Source of the DNA: Avedoeria sp964651245
Lineage (GTDB): Bacteria; Chloroflexota; Anaerolineae; Epilineales; Epilineaceae
DNA: 64,000 nucleotides
Reading direction: 5' to 3'
Assembly: GCA_964651245.1 (NCBI GenBank)
Contig: CAZYVI010000011.1
Coordinates: forward strand, 1-64,000
Shown: in pieces, positions 51,567 through 60,673 of the stretch
Numbering within the stretch: position 1 is the first letter of the stretch
Layout: each line of letters starts with the position of its first letter
Program-made: the position numbers and the translations under genes
Notes under the pieces: model-generated
The model's input: the letters and a program-made list of their open reading frames with translations, nothing else
The model's database searches: none
What the model was told of the DNA's origin: nothing

Positions 51567-54500
51567 CTACGGATCCAGATCGCGCTGCCGCAGCACCACC
51601 GGGAACAGCGCGTACGGCCGCGCCCATACGGTGGCGTGGAGCTCGCGGCGGCCGTCGTCGGCGACGACGACGGCGCGGTTGCGCAGCGGGCCGCCGACGC
51701 GGCTCAGGACGCGGGCGCGGTAGCGCAGCGTCACGACCTCGTCGACGGCCAGCGCCCCCTGCCAGACGAGGCGGCCGGAGGAAACGTCGCCGGCCACGGC
51801 GCCGCCGGTGGCGCGCCAGCTGCCCTCGACGAGGCGCAGGCCGCTGGGCAGCGTGTCGGTCACGGTGAAGCGCGCCGCGTCGCGGGTGCCGCTGTTCGTC
51901 AGGTTGACGTAGAAGCCAACGGTGTCGTCGTAGCCATAGGCCCGCTCGGGATCCTCGACGCTCTTGGCGGAGCCCGAGAGGTCGGCCGCGTTGGCGCGCA
52001 GCGCCAGCCGCCGCGTCAGCGTCAGGCCCTCGGCCCGCAGCGTGACCGTCGTCGGCAGCGACGCGCCGGGCGCCAGGCCGGCAGCCAGGCGGGCCGACAC
52101 CGTCGCTCGCACCGCCTGCTCCGGGGCGACGCGGCCCGTCCAGGCCAGCGTCCGGCCGCCGTCCTCAGCCCGCCAGCCGAACGGGAGCGTGCCGGTGACC
52201 ACCGCCAAGCCGGGTGGGAACGCCCAGCGGGCGGTGACGCCGTCGAGGGCGCGCGGACCCTCGTTCTGCAGCGCCAGCTCGAACGGCACCACGTCGCCGC
52301 CGCCGAACGTCCGGCGGGCCGACGGGCGCCCGTCGGCGTCGAGGACGCGCAGCGCGCTGGGGTAGAGGGGGTGGAACCAGTCGAGCGCCGCGCCGATCAC
52401 CTGGGCCGGGCAGGCGCCCGACACCAGCTGGCCGAAGTCGAACGCCAGGAACAGCGTCTTGAAGCCGCGGTTGGCCACCTGGGTGCCGATCGTCTCGGCC
52501 GTCGCACTGCGGATGGCGGCCACCGCGCCGGCGGCGGGGCGCAGCGCGTCGCTGTAGTCGTAGCGCGCGTCCAGGTACTGGAGCTGGCACGGGCCGACGC
52601 CCGCCAGGATGCTGCGCGGCTGGCCGGCGAACGGCCCCTGGTACGCCCCGCCGCCGTTGTCGACCCAGCCCTGGACGCCCAGGTAGCGCTGGTGGAAGTA
52701 GTCGGTGCCGCGGTAGGGGTCGCTGCCGCGGGCGTAGAGGTAGTCCTCGCTGGCGAACATCAGCCGCCCGCCGCCCTCGAGATAGTCGGCGAACAGCGCC
52801 TGCCCCTCGGGCGGCAGGTTGCCCTTGGGCCGGAAGTCGCGGCCGGCGAACAGGATCACGGCCGGGTAGGCGGCCAGCGTGGCGCTGGTGGGCAGGGTTG
52901 GGCGCGGCTTGAGGAAGCCGAGCTCCCAGCGGTCGTAGGGCACGCCCAGGACGTCGAGCGCGTCCTGGTAGCGCCCTTCGGAGTGGTGGTCGAAGTCGCC
53001 GTCGACGAGCAGCACCGGCGCCGGGGCGCGGGCGGTGAGCGGCAGCCGGGCCTCGGCCGTCGCGCCGCGGGCGCTGACCCGCAGCACGGCGCCGCCTCGT
53101 CCACCGCGCTCCGTCGCGGGCGGGACGGTGATCTGGACGGCGAACGCCGTCTGACGGCACGACGGCAGCGGCAGCGTCTCGGCCAGCGGCGCGTCGAGGC
53201 CGGCGGTGCGGATCTCGGCCGGCCAGGCCGGCGCGCCCGGCGCGGCGCCCGCGATGGCCAGGTCGAAGACGCGCGTGTTCAATCCGACGTTGGCCAGCTC
53301 GATCGTGTAGCGGGCGCTCTGCCCCGGCGGCGACACGCGCTCGCCGCCGTCCACGGCCAGGTAGAGCCCGTCGGCCGGCGGCGGCGCCACGAGGACGTCG
53401 AGGGCGCGCGCCATCAGGGCGTCGCGGCTGGCGGCCCCCTGGACACCCTCGAAGCCGAAGCCCAGCACCAGCGCCCGCCATGGCGAGCAGCGGTGGACCA
53501 GCGCGCCGGCCACGCCGCCGTCGCCGTAGCGCAGCACCGGCTCGGTCGTCAGCGCGTCGAGGATGCCCAGGACGTCGGGGGCGACCTGGTTGTCGAGGCT
53601 GTCGCCGCCGTTGAGGGTGACGGTGATGCCGGCCAGCGCGCCCACGCCGCCGCCGCCCACCGTCCGGCTCGGCGAGGCGTCGGCGATGGCGCGGACGTGG
53701 AGCTTGTCCTTGAGGTAGGGGTGCGGCCGGCTGATGTTGGCGCACGGCGCGCGGACGTTGTCGATCCCGCCGTCGACGCAGGCCGCGTCCTGGCCGGTGA
53801 GCAGCAGCCGCCCGCCGCCGTCGAGGTAGGCCGACAGCGCCGTCGCGCCGCGCACGAACGCCGGCCCCGAGGCCGGGCTCGACCAGATCACGACGTCGTA
53901 GCCCGCCAGCCGCGTCGGGTCGGGCGGGCCGCCGGGCGCGCCGGCGCCGGCCGCCTCGTGCGTCACCTCGTGGACGTGGTAGAGGTAGCCCAGCCGATCG
54001 AGCGACGCGCGGTGGTAGGCCAGCGCGTTCGTATAGGCCCAGGCGTCGCCGTCGACGAGCAGGATGCGCGGCGCCGGCTGCAGGGCGTAGTCCCGCTCGA
54101 CGACCGCCCCGCCGACGACCTTGACGGCGTCGTCGACGAGGACGCGGTGGCCGAAGTGGGCCAGCCGGACCACGTAGCTGCGGGCCGGCAGCTGAACGGC
54201 GAAGAAGCCGAGCTCGTCGATCGGCACGCCAAACGGGACGCCGACCAGCTCGAGGGTGCCGCTGATCGGGGCGCCCGACACGGCGTCGGTGACGCGGCCG
54301 ACGAACTGGCCGCGCGGCAGCTCGAGCGCCAGGCCGACGTCGCCGAGGTCGACGGTGGCGTCGGGTCCGATGTCGACCGGCCGAAAGGACACCATGGCGA
54401 AGCCGAACGCCTCGACGTAGACGGCGTAGCGGCCGGGCTGGAGGTCGATAGCGAAGGCGCCGTCGGGGTCGACCGCGGCGCGCGTCACCGGGTCGCCGTC

Positions 54501-56084
54501 GAGCTCGGCCACCCGCACCGAGGCGTACGGGATCGCCACGCCGTCCACCTCGCGCACGACGCGGCCGGCCAGCCGCCCGGCGTCGCTCACCGCCAGGACA
54601 GCGGCATAGGCGTCGACGCGGCCCCAGCCGGTGGCGGGGGCCGGCGGCTGCGCGCCGACCGGCACGGCGGTGCGGGTCAAGACGTCGCGGACGGCCGCCG
54701 GCGCCAGGCCCGGCCGGGCCTGGCGCAACAGCGCCGCGACGCCGGCGACGTGCGGCGCGGCCATGCTGGTGCCGGTCAGCCGGCTGAAGCCGCCGCCGGG
54801 CACCGTCGACGTCACGCCGGCCCCCGGCGCCACGACGTCGGGCTTCCACCAGCCGAACGACGTCCGCTGGAAGCGGCTGCCCGACCAGCGCGCGTCGGCC
54901 GCCGTCGTCGCCCCGACGCCGATCACGTCGCGGAACATCGCCGGCGCGCCGATCACGCCGTCGCCGTTGCCGGTCGAGGCCACGACGACGACACCGGCCG
55001 CCACCAGGCGCGCCACCACCGACTCGAACAGCAGCGCGTCCTCGGCGCGCGTCGTCAGGCTGGCGTTGAGGACGTCGGGCCGGTCGTCGCCCAGCTCGAG
55101 CAGCCACTCCAGGCCCTGCAGCACCGGCAATGCGTCGCAGGCCGTGGCGGCGCAGGCGCGGACGGCGATCCAGCGCGCGCCGGGCGCCACGCCGTAGCCG
55201 TCGCCGGCCACGATGATGCCGGCCACGTGGGTGCCGTGGCCCAGCCCGTCCACCGGGAACAGGCCGCGCGTACTGCACAACACGTCGACGATGCGGCACC
55301 ACCAGTTCAGGGCGTTGGCCGGCGCGGCGCCGGCCGGCAGGTAGCCGCGGTAGCGCGTCGTCAACAGCGGGTGGTGGTAGTCGACGCCCGAGTCGACGAC
55401 CGCCACCGTGACGCCCGCGCCGTCGATGCCGAGCCGCTGCCACACGGCGTCGGCGCGGATACGGGCGATGTTCCACTCCAGGACGCCGCCGTCGCGCACC
55501 GCCGCCAGGTCGTCGGCGCCGGTCGGGTCGCCGTCGGCGGCGCCGATCGCGGCGGCGGCCGGCGGCGCCGCGGCCGCGGGCGCGCCCGCATCGGCCACGG
55601 CGGGGTCGAGGGCGACGCGGCCGGGGGCGGTGAGGGCCCGGACGCCCGGCACCGCCGCCAGCGACGGCACCGCCGCGCCGCGGACCTCGGCGTAGACGGC
55701 GTCGGCCGACCACAGCGGCGTCACGCGCCGGGCCTCGCCGCGGGCCGCGGCCGCGTCGAGCGCGGCCCGCAGCGGCGCCGCGGCGGCGGCGAAGGCGGAC
55801 CGCTCGTCGGCCAGCCAGCGCGCGGTCGGCCGGCCGCGCTGCGGCGCGCCGTCGGGGACGGCGACGACGGCGAAGACGGGCTGCCAGGCCGTCGGCGCGG
55901 CGGCGATCGCGGCGCCGAGCTCGGCGCCGACGAACGCGCGCGCCGGCGCCGCGGCGCGGACCGGCGCCGGCCGGGTGGCGACGGCCAGCGCGGCCAGCAG
56001 CGCCAAGGCCGCGGCGCACGCCGGACGGGACGGGCGCGCGCACCCGACCCGCCGCGTCGCCGGCGCGCCGTCAGCCGCCTGCAC
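51567..56084 (-). CDS. Exported subtilase (S8) with two Rossmann-like ThuA-type domains
   Basis: This encodes 1,505 residues from GTG 56084, which overlaps the cupin stop by 14 nt. A signal peptide (about 20-46) and an inhibitor-like region precede the S8 domain with Asp231 (VVDSGVD), His283 (GHGTH), the oxyanion Asn in ASTGNGDG and Ser440 (GTSMAAPH). Two carboxypeptidase-regulatory-like beta domains follow (about 505-660). Then come two copies of a class-I-amidotransferase-like or ThuA-like fold (LLVDGDAWAYT to GGGRLLLTGQD; LLVDGDFDHHS to GGGRLMFASED), each followed by an Ig-like region, and a C-terminal DUF11-like domain. It ends with LFPVVLRQRDLDP, similar to other exported proteins here. 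Confidence 0.93.
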   Translation of the reverse strand: MQAADGAPATRRVGCARPSRPACAAALALLAALAVATRPAPVRAAAPARAFVGAELGAAIAAAPTAWQPVFAVVAVPDGAPQRGRPTARWLADERSAFAAAAAPLRAALDAAAARGEARRVTPLWSADAVYAEVRGAAVPSLAAVPGVRALTAPGRVALDPAVADAGAPAAAAPPAAAAIGAADGDPTGADDLAAVRDGGVLEWNIARIRADAVWQRLGIDGAGVTVAVVDSGVDYHHPLLTTRYRGYLPAGAAPANALNWWCRIVDVLCSTRGLFPVDGLGHGTHVAGIIVAGDGYGVAPGARWIAVRACAATACDALPVLQGLEWLLELGDDRPDVLNASLTTRAEDALLFESVVARLVAAGVVVVASTGNGDGVIGAPAMFRDVIGVGATTAADARWSGSRFQRTSFGWWKPDVVAPGAGVTSTVPGGGFSRLTGTSMAAPHVAGVAALLRQARPGLAPAAVRDVLTRTAVPVGAQPPAPATGWGRVDAYAAVLAVSDAGRLAGRVVREVDGVAIPYASVRVAELDGDPVTRAAVDPDGAFAIDLQPGRYAVYVEAFGFAMVSFRPVDIGPDATVDLGDVGLALELPRGQFVGRVTDAVSGAPISGTLELVGVPFGVPIDELGFFAVQLPARSYVVRLAHFGHRVLVDDAVKVVGGAVVERDYALQPAPRILLVDGDAWAYTNALAYHRASLDRLGYLYHVHEVTHEAAGAGAPGGPPDPTRLAGYDVVIWSSPASGPAFVRGATALSAYLDGGGRLLLTGQDAACVDGGIDNVRAPCANISRPHPYLKDKLHVRAIADASPSRTVGGGGVGALAGITVTLNGGDSLDNQVAPDVLGILDALTTEPVLRYGDGGVAGALVHRCSPWRALVLGFGFEGVQGAASRDALMARALDVLVAPPPADGLYLAVDGGERVSPPGQSARYTIELANVGLNTRVFDLAIAGAAPGAPAWPAEIRTAGLDAPLAETLPLPSCRQTAFAVQITVPPATERGGRGGAVLRVSARGATAEARLPLTARAPAPVLLVDGDFDHHSEGRYQDALDVLGVPYDRWELGFLKPRPTLPTSATLAAYPAVILFAGRDFRPKGNLPPEGQALFADYLEGGGRLMFASEDYLYARGSDPYRGTDYFHQRYLGVQGWVDNGGGAYQGPFAGQPRSILAGVGPCQLQYLDARYDYSDALRPAAGAVAAIRSATAETIGTQVANRGFKTLFLAFDFGQLVSGACPAQVIGAALDWFHPLYPSALRVLDADGRPSARRTFGGGDVVPFELALQNEGPRALDGVTARWAFPPGLAVVTGTLPFGWRAEDGGRTLAWTGRVAPEQAVRATVSARLAAGLAPGASLPTTVTLRAEGLTLTRRLALRANAADLSGSAKSVEDPERAYGYDDTVGFYVNLTNSGTRDAARFTVTDTLPSGLRLVEGSWRATGGAVAGDVSSGRLVWQGALAVDEVVTLRYRARVLSRVGGPLRNRAVVVADDGRRELHATVWARPYALFPVVLRQRDLDP

Positions 56085-56853
56085 GCGAATCGTCGGGCGC
56101 CGTTGGGTCGGGGTCGTCGCCGCCGTCGGCCGCCTCGCCCGCTGGGCCGTCGGCCGGCGGGGCGTCGGCGCGGACGGCGGCCCTGGGCAGCGGCGCGCCC
56201 TGGCGGGCCACGACCAGGACGGTCGCGCCGCGCTCCGACGACAGCGTCACCCGCCGGCCGGCCGGCACCACGAGGAGCTGGCTGCCGACGACCGTTTCGC
56301 GGTCGCCGTCATCGGCGCTGACGTCGAGGATGCCGCGGAACACCAGGACGAGGAGCGAGCCGGGCGGCGCCGTGAACGGCTGGCTGGCGCCGTGCACCCG
56401 GGCCGCCTGGGCCACGAAGCCGCCGACCCGGCCGAGGCGCAGCCAGGCGAACGGCGGGTTGGCCCGCACCCGGGCCGCGAACTCGGTCCGGCTGGCCAGC
56501 TCGCGGTCGCCGGTCGGTGGGCCGTGGTAGCCGTTGGCGTTGAACGGGCGGTCGCGCTCCTGGCACAGCACGGCGATCGAGCGCATCCCCGACCACCAGG
56601 CCAGGCCGACACCGCTGGGGATCGACGCCACGTCGCCTTCGTTGGCTACGACGCGGCGGGTGTTGCCCTGGACCGTGACGTGCCCCTCGAGGACGATGAG
56701 CAGCTCGTCGCGCTGGGCGCTGCGCTGCCATTTCTTGGGCCCGCCGCAGACCACCAGCGACGCCTCGACGGCGCCGAGCGACACGAGCGGCACCGGCCGG
56801 TACGGGGCGGCGATGGACTCGGCGATGGCGGCCAGGTCGAGCTTCTGGAGCAC
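56071..56853 (-). CDS. Cupin-domain protein
   Basis: The protein has 260 residues. GTG 56853 is chosen for an AGGGAGGGG ribosome site about 11 nt upstream and because similarity begins there. Two cupin-like beta-barrels are visible: residues about 45-105 (ELLIVLEGHVTVQG and ANEGDVASIPSGVGLAWW) and about 165-225 (PGSLLVLVFRGILDVSAD and GSQLLVVPAGRRVTLSS). The His residues that bind metal in catalytic cupins are largely missing, so a sensor or scaffold role is more likely than an enzyme. The tail is acidic (GGDDPDPTAPDDS). It leads the exported subtilase gene. Confidence 0.85.
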   Translation of the reverse strand: MLQKLDLAAIAESIAAPYRPVPLVSLGAVEASLVVCGGPKKWQRSAQRDELLIVLEGHVTVQGNTRRVVANEGDVASIPSGVGLAWWSGMRSIAVLCQERDRPFNANGYHGPPTGDRELASRTEFAARVRANPPFAWLRLGRVGGFVAQAARVHGASQPFTAPPGSLLVLVFRGILDVSADDGDRETVVGSQLLVVPAGRRVTLSSERGATVLVVARQGAPLPRAAVRADAPPADGPAGEAADGGDDPDPTAPDDSRAGG

Positions 56854-56901
56854 GGCGCTGCGCTTCCCCTCCCTCGGACGGTCGGCCCGTCGTCGGGGCC
56901 G

Positions 56902-56930
56902 ATTATAGAGGCCGCGGAGGGGCGTCCCAA
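56902..56930 (-). promoter_or_regulatory. Promoter of the cupin-subtilase operon
   Basis: On the minus strand TTGGGA (56930-56925), a 17-bp spacer and TATAAT (56907-56902) are a near-consensus sigma-70 promoter 48 nt upstream of the cupin GTG at 56853. Confidence 0.75.
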
Positions 56931-57007
56931 GCGCCCCGCCGGCGCCGAGCGCGCGGCCGGGGCTCGCCGCAGTGCGTCGCGGGCGCGGCGCGGGTCGGCG
57001 GCCGGGG

Positions 57008-58183
57008 TCAGGATCCCGCGCGCACCAGCCGCGCCAGCGCCGCCGCCACCCGCCCCGCCTCGATCGCGCGCACGCACGGGTGGTCGAGCGGGTCGGGCCA
57101 GTCGAGCCGGCCGCACGGCGCGCACACCAGGCCGCTGGCGACGACGGCGTGCCGCTCGGGCGGCCCCCACGGGCCAAACCGCGCCGCGTCGGCCGGGCCG
57201 AACAGGTGCAGCGTCGGCGTCCCCACCGCCACCGCCAGGTGCAGCGGCCCGCTGTCGGGGCCGACGACGAGCCGGCACCGGGAGTAGACCGCCGCCAGCG
57301 CGCCGAGGTCGGTGCGCGCGGACAGGTCGAGCGCGGCCCGACCCGCCGCCGCCAGCTCGGCCGCGGCCTCGGCCGCCAGCCCCGCCTCGCCCGGCCCGCC
57401 GGTCAGCACGACGGCCTCGCCCTCGGCCGTCACCGCCCGCAAGGCCGCAGCCCAGCGCGCGGCTGGCCAGCGCTTGATCGGCGAGCCGGCCCCGGCGTGC
57501 AGCGCGATCGGCGCCGAGGCGCCGGCGAGCGGCGCCAGCAGCGCCGCCGCCGCGGCGCGGTCGGCGTCGGTGAGGCGCAGCGCCAGCGGGTCGGCGGCGG
57601 GCGTCGGCCGCGCGGCCCGATCGCCCGGCGTGCGGCCGCCGCGTCGCCCGCCGCCCCCGCGGCCCGCATCGCCGTCCCCGGCCAGCGCCGCGGCCAGCGC
57701 CACCCCGGCGGCCGCGACGTGCGCCGGCCGCGCCGCCGCCGGCAGCCGGTGGGTCAGGACGGCGCGGGTGCGCGGCGTGGCATGGCCGGCCACCACCGGG
57801 ATCCCGGCCGCGCGGGCCAGCAGCGCGCCCCAGCGGTCGTCGTCGCGGGCGATGACGGCCACGTCGTAGCGCGCGGCGCGCAGGGCGCGGGCGGCCGCGG
57901 CGAGGCGGCGCCACGGCGCCAGGCGGGCCGCGGCCGCCCGGCGCGGCTGCCGCCAGCCGGGGCGCGCGGCGCGGTCGAAGTACGGGAAGTCGAGCTCGGC
58001 CACCCGGTCGGCGCCCGGCAGCCGGCGGGCGGCCTCGGCGCCCCACGGCCCGACGAGCAGCGCGATCTCGGCCGCCGGCCAGCCGCGGCGCAGCCGCGCC
58101 ACGGTCGGCCCGCTCAGCACGACGTCGCCGAGGTGGTCCGGCCGGACGACGACGACGCGCCGCGGCGCGGCGATGGGCGTCAC
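57008..58183 (-). CDS. Glycosyltransferase family 9 (heptosyltransferase-like)
   Basis: The protein has 391 residues. GTG 58183 overlaps the upstream TGA as GTGA. The GT-B fold has RPDHLGDVVLSGPTVARLR at the start, a donor-side HAGAGSPIKRWP motif near 235 and CRLVVGPDSGPLHLAVAVGTPTLHLFGP near 310. A Gly/Arg-rich, low-complexity insert (about 180-205) joins the two halves. Family members add heptose or similar sugars to surface glycans. It closes a run of three glycosyltransferases. Confidence 0.94.
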   Translation of the reverse strand: MTPIAAPRRVVVVRPDHLGDVVLSGPTVARLRRGWPAAEIALLVGPWGAEAARRLPGADRVAELDFPYFDRAARPGWRQPRRAAAARLAPWRRLAAAARALRAARYDVAVIARDDDRWGALLARAAGIPVVAGHATPRTRAVLTHRLPAAARPAHVAAAGVALAAALAGDGDAGRGGGGRRGGRTPGDRAARPTPAADPLALRLTDADRAAAAALLAPLAGASAPIALHAGAGSPIKRWPAARWAAALRAVTAEGEAVVLTGGPGEAGLAAEAAAELAAAGRAALDLSARTDLGALAAVYSRCRLVVGPDSGPLHLAVAVGTPTLHLFGPADAARFGPWGPPERHAVVASGLVCAPCGRLDWPDPLDHPCVRAIEAGRVAAALARLVRAGS

Positions 58184-59412
58184 GGGCCGTAGAGCGCTTC
58201 GATGCGCGGCACGAGCGCCGCCCAGCGGTAGTCGGCCTCGACGCGGGCGCGCGCCGCCGCGCCGAGGGCGACGCGCCGGGCCGGATCGGCCGCCAGCGCG
58301 GCGATCGCGTCGGCCAGCGCCGCCGGTGTCTCGGCCAGCACGACCTCGCGCCCGTCGGCCAGGTCGAGCCCCTCAACGGCCAGCGGGGTGGCGGCGATCG
58401 CCTTGCCCATCGCCATCGCCTCGAGCACCTTGAGCCGTGTGCCGCCGCCCACCCGCAGCGGCACGACGACGACGCCGGCCGCCGCCAGGTGCGGCCGGAC
58501 GTCGGGCACGGCGCCGGTGATCTCGACGCCCGGCGCCGCCGCCAGCACGCGCACCCGCGGCGCCGGGTCGCGGCCGACGATCCGCAGCCGGGCCGCCGGC
58601 CGCGCCGCGCGCACGCGCGGCCAGACCTCGGCCACGAACCAGGCGACGGCGTCGACGTTGGGCCGAAAGTCCATCTTGCCGGTGAAGACGCAGAGGTCGT
58701 CGTCCTCGGCCGCGCCGGCGCCGGCCGGCGCGTAGGCATCGACGTCGACGCCGTTGGGGACGACGGCGAGCCGGGCAGCGGGCGCCAGCGGCTGCAGCGC
58801 CGCGGCGTCGGCGGCGCTGACGGCCACGGTGGCGTCGGCGGCGGCGAGCAGCCGGGCCTCGAAGCGCCGCAGCTTGGCCGTCTGCAGTCGCGAGTAGGCG
58901 GCGCCGGGCCAGCCGGCCAGCCGGCGGAGGTCGGCCCGCCAGGCGCGGTCCTGGAGCACCCACTCGGCGTTGTGGGCGTCGTAGACCAGCCGCGGCCGCC
59001 GGCCGTCGAGCGCCAGCGGGGCCAGCGCGGCGGCCCGCAGGCCATGGCGGGCCATCTCGAGCCCCTCGACCTGGACGACGTCGTAGGGGTCGTCGCGCGC
59101 CGCGGCCAGGTGGGCCGCCAGCGCCTCGCCCAGCGCCGGGCTGTCGAGCCGGCGGGCGAGGTCGGGGTCGGGGGTGAGGGGCAGGTCGAGCAGCCGGCGC
59201 AGCACCGGCCGCGGCGGCGGCGCCGGCACGGCGACGACGGCGATGCCCCGCGCCGCCAGCGCCGCGGCCGCGCCGGGGTCGTCGCCACGGTCGAAGGCGG
59301 CCACGGTGATGCGGTGGCGGCGCGCCAACTCGGCCACGATGCCCCAGTTGCGGATCGCGGTGCCCTGGTGGGGCGGCCACGGCAGCTGCGGGCACAGCAC
59401 GAGCAGGCGCAC
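58180..59412 (-). CDS. Glycosyltransferase family 4 (first of two)
   Basis: The protein has 410 residues from GTG 59412, 11 nt after the stop of the preceding GT4. The N-terminal half has LLVLCPQLPWPPHQGTAIRN and DVVQVEGLEMA; the linker carries RLVYDAHNAEW; the C-terminal half has VPNGVDVDAYAP, FTGKMDFRPNVDAVAWF and GGGTRLKVLEAMAMGKAIAAT. These are typical of the sugar-transfer plus PEP-like GT4 group that acts in exopolysaccharide synthesis. Its stop overlaps the GT9 start. Confidence 0.94.
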   Translation of the reverse strand: MRLLVLCPQLPWPPHQGTAIRNWGIVAELARRHRITVAAFDRGDDPGAAAALAARGIAVVAVPAPPPRPVLRRLLDLPLTPDPDLARRLDSPALGEALAAHLAAARDDPYDVVQVEGLEMARHGLRAAALAPLALDGRRPRLVYDAHNAEWVLQDRAWRADLRRLAGWPGAAYSRLQTAKLRRFEARLLAAADATVAVSAADAAALQPLAPAARLAVVPNGVDVDAYAPAGAGAAEDDDLCVFTGKMDFRPNVDAVAWFVAEVWPRVRAARPAARLRIVGRDPAPRVRVLAAAPGVEITGAVPDVRPHLAAAGVVVVPLRVGGGTRLKVLEAMAMGKAIAATPLAVEGLDLADGREVVLAETPAALADAIAALAADPARRVALGAAARARVEADYRWAALVPRIEALYGP

Positions 59413-59423
59413 GCCGCCCGCCG

Positions 59424-60632
59424 TCAGCCGGGTCCGTCGCCGGCGGCCTCGCGGTAGACGGCCAGCGTGGCGCGGGCCATCCGCTCGAGGCTGAACGCGG
59501 CGGCCCGAGCGCGGCCGCTGCCGGCCATGCAGCGCGCCAGCACCGGATCGTCGAGGACGGCCGACAGCGCCGCGGCCCAGGCGCCGGCGTCGTCGGGCGC
59601 GACGTGGAGCGCGGCGTCGCCCGCCACCTCGGGCAGGCTGCCGGCGGCGCTGACGACGGCCGGCGTGCCGCAGGCCATCGCCTCGATCGGCGTCAGGCCG
59701 AAGCCCTCGTCGACGGCCGGGTGGGCCAGGCAGGCGGCGCCGCGGTAGAGGCTCACCAGGTCGGCGTCGGCCACCCAGCCCAGGAAGCGCAGCCGCTCGC
59801 CCAGGCCCAGCGACCGGGCGTGGTCGTAGACGGACTCGCTCGACCAGCCGTCCGCGCCGGCCAGGACCAGCGCGACGTCGGCGCGGCGGGCGGCGAGCGC
59901 GGCGAAGGCGTCGAGCAGCGGCGCGAGGTTCTTGCGCGGCTCGATCGTGCTGACGAACAGGACGTAGGGCGGCTGGACGCCGAGCCGCGCCCGCGCCGCC
60001 GCGTCGGCGGCGGCCTCCGCCGGCGCCTCGGCCGGCGCAAAGCGCGCCTCGACGGCGTTGGGCACGACGCGGATCCGCGCCGGGTCGACCGCCGTCCGCG
60101 CCGCCAACTCGCGCGCGGTGTGGTCCGAGACGGCGATGATCCTCCGGGCGCGGCGGACGGTGCGTCGGACCTGGAGGTAATAGCGCAGGCTGTCGGGCGT
60201 CAGCCGCTCGGGGTGCTGCAGGAACGCCACGTCGTGGACCGTGGCCACCATCGGCCCGAGCCAGAGGTGCGGCACCACCACGTCGGGGCTGTGGAGCACG
60301 CCGGTCGGCCGGCAGCCGGACAGCGCGGCATCGGCCGCCAGCGTCCAGCCCTCGAGGCGGTGGTGCGGCGGCGTGCGCAGGCGCCGCCGCGCGAAGCGGT
60401 CCTCGACCCGGTCGCCGAGCGTGCCCGGCGCCGCGGCGGCGATCACGGCGTCGGACGGGTCGTCCGACGCCGCGGCGACCGGCGGCGCGTCGACGGCTGC
60501 CTTGCGGTGCGCCAGGACGGTCACCTGCCAGCCGCCGCGCTCGTCGTCCGGCAGCGCCGCCAGCCCGGCGATCAGCCGCCGGGTGTGCTCGGCGATGCCG
60601 CCGCCGCGGTACGCCGCCAGCCGGGCGTCGAT
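59424..60632 (-). CDS. Glycosyltransferase family 4 (second) with no canonical start codon
   Basis: The recognisable protein runs about 402 residues from AIDARLAAYRGGGIAEHTRRL to AVYREAAGDGPG. The first ATG/GTG/TTG in frame is GTG 60524, but that would remove the conserved N-terminal IDAR and GGI(A/G)xxT motif of GT4 enzymes. Upstream of it, up to the in-frame stop at 60735-60737, there is no ATG, GTG or TTG. Start is placed at ATC 60632 as the earliest plausible codon; CTG 60620 is another. Other motifs: VATVHDVAFLQHPE, IIAVSDHTARELA, VVPNAVEARFAP, FVSTIEPRKNL and DEGFGLTPIEAMACGTPAV. It follows the second subtilase. Confidence 0.85.
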   Translation of the reverse strand: MDARLAAYRGGGIAEHTRRLIAGLAALPDDERGGWQVTVLAHRKAAVDAPPVAAASDDPSDAVIAAAAPGTLGDRVEDRFARRRLRTPPHHRLEGWTLAADAALSGCRPTGVLHSPDVVVPHLWLGPMVATVHDVAFLQHPERLTPDSLRYYLQVRRTVRRARRIIAVSDHTARELAARTAVDPARIRVVPNAVEARFAPAEAPAEAAADAAARARLGVQPPYVLFVSTIEPRKNLAPLLDAFAALAARRADVALVLAGADGWSSESVYDHARSLGLGERLRFLGWVADADLVSLYRGAACLAHPAVDEGFGLTPIEAMACGTPAVVSAAGSLPEVAGDAALHVAPDDAGAWAAALSAVLDDPVLARCMAGSGRARAAAFSLERMARATLAVYREAAGDGPG

Positions 60633-60673
60633 CGCGACGGCGCGCGGCCGCCGCGGCGGGGCGCTCGCGCGGG

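Noticed and set aside
50169..56321. A 2,050-residue plus-strand open frame
   Set aside because: It spans the antisense of phoU, the subtilase and part of two further genes; real genes on the minus strand explain the region.
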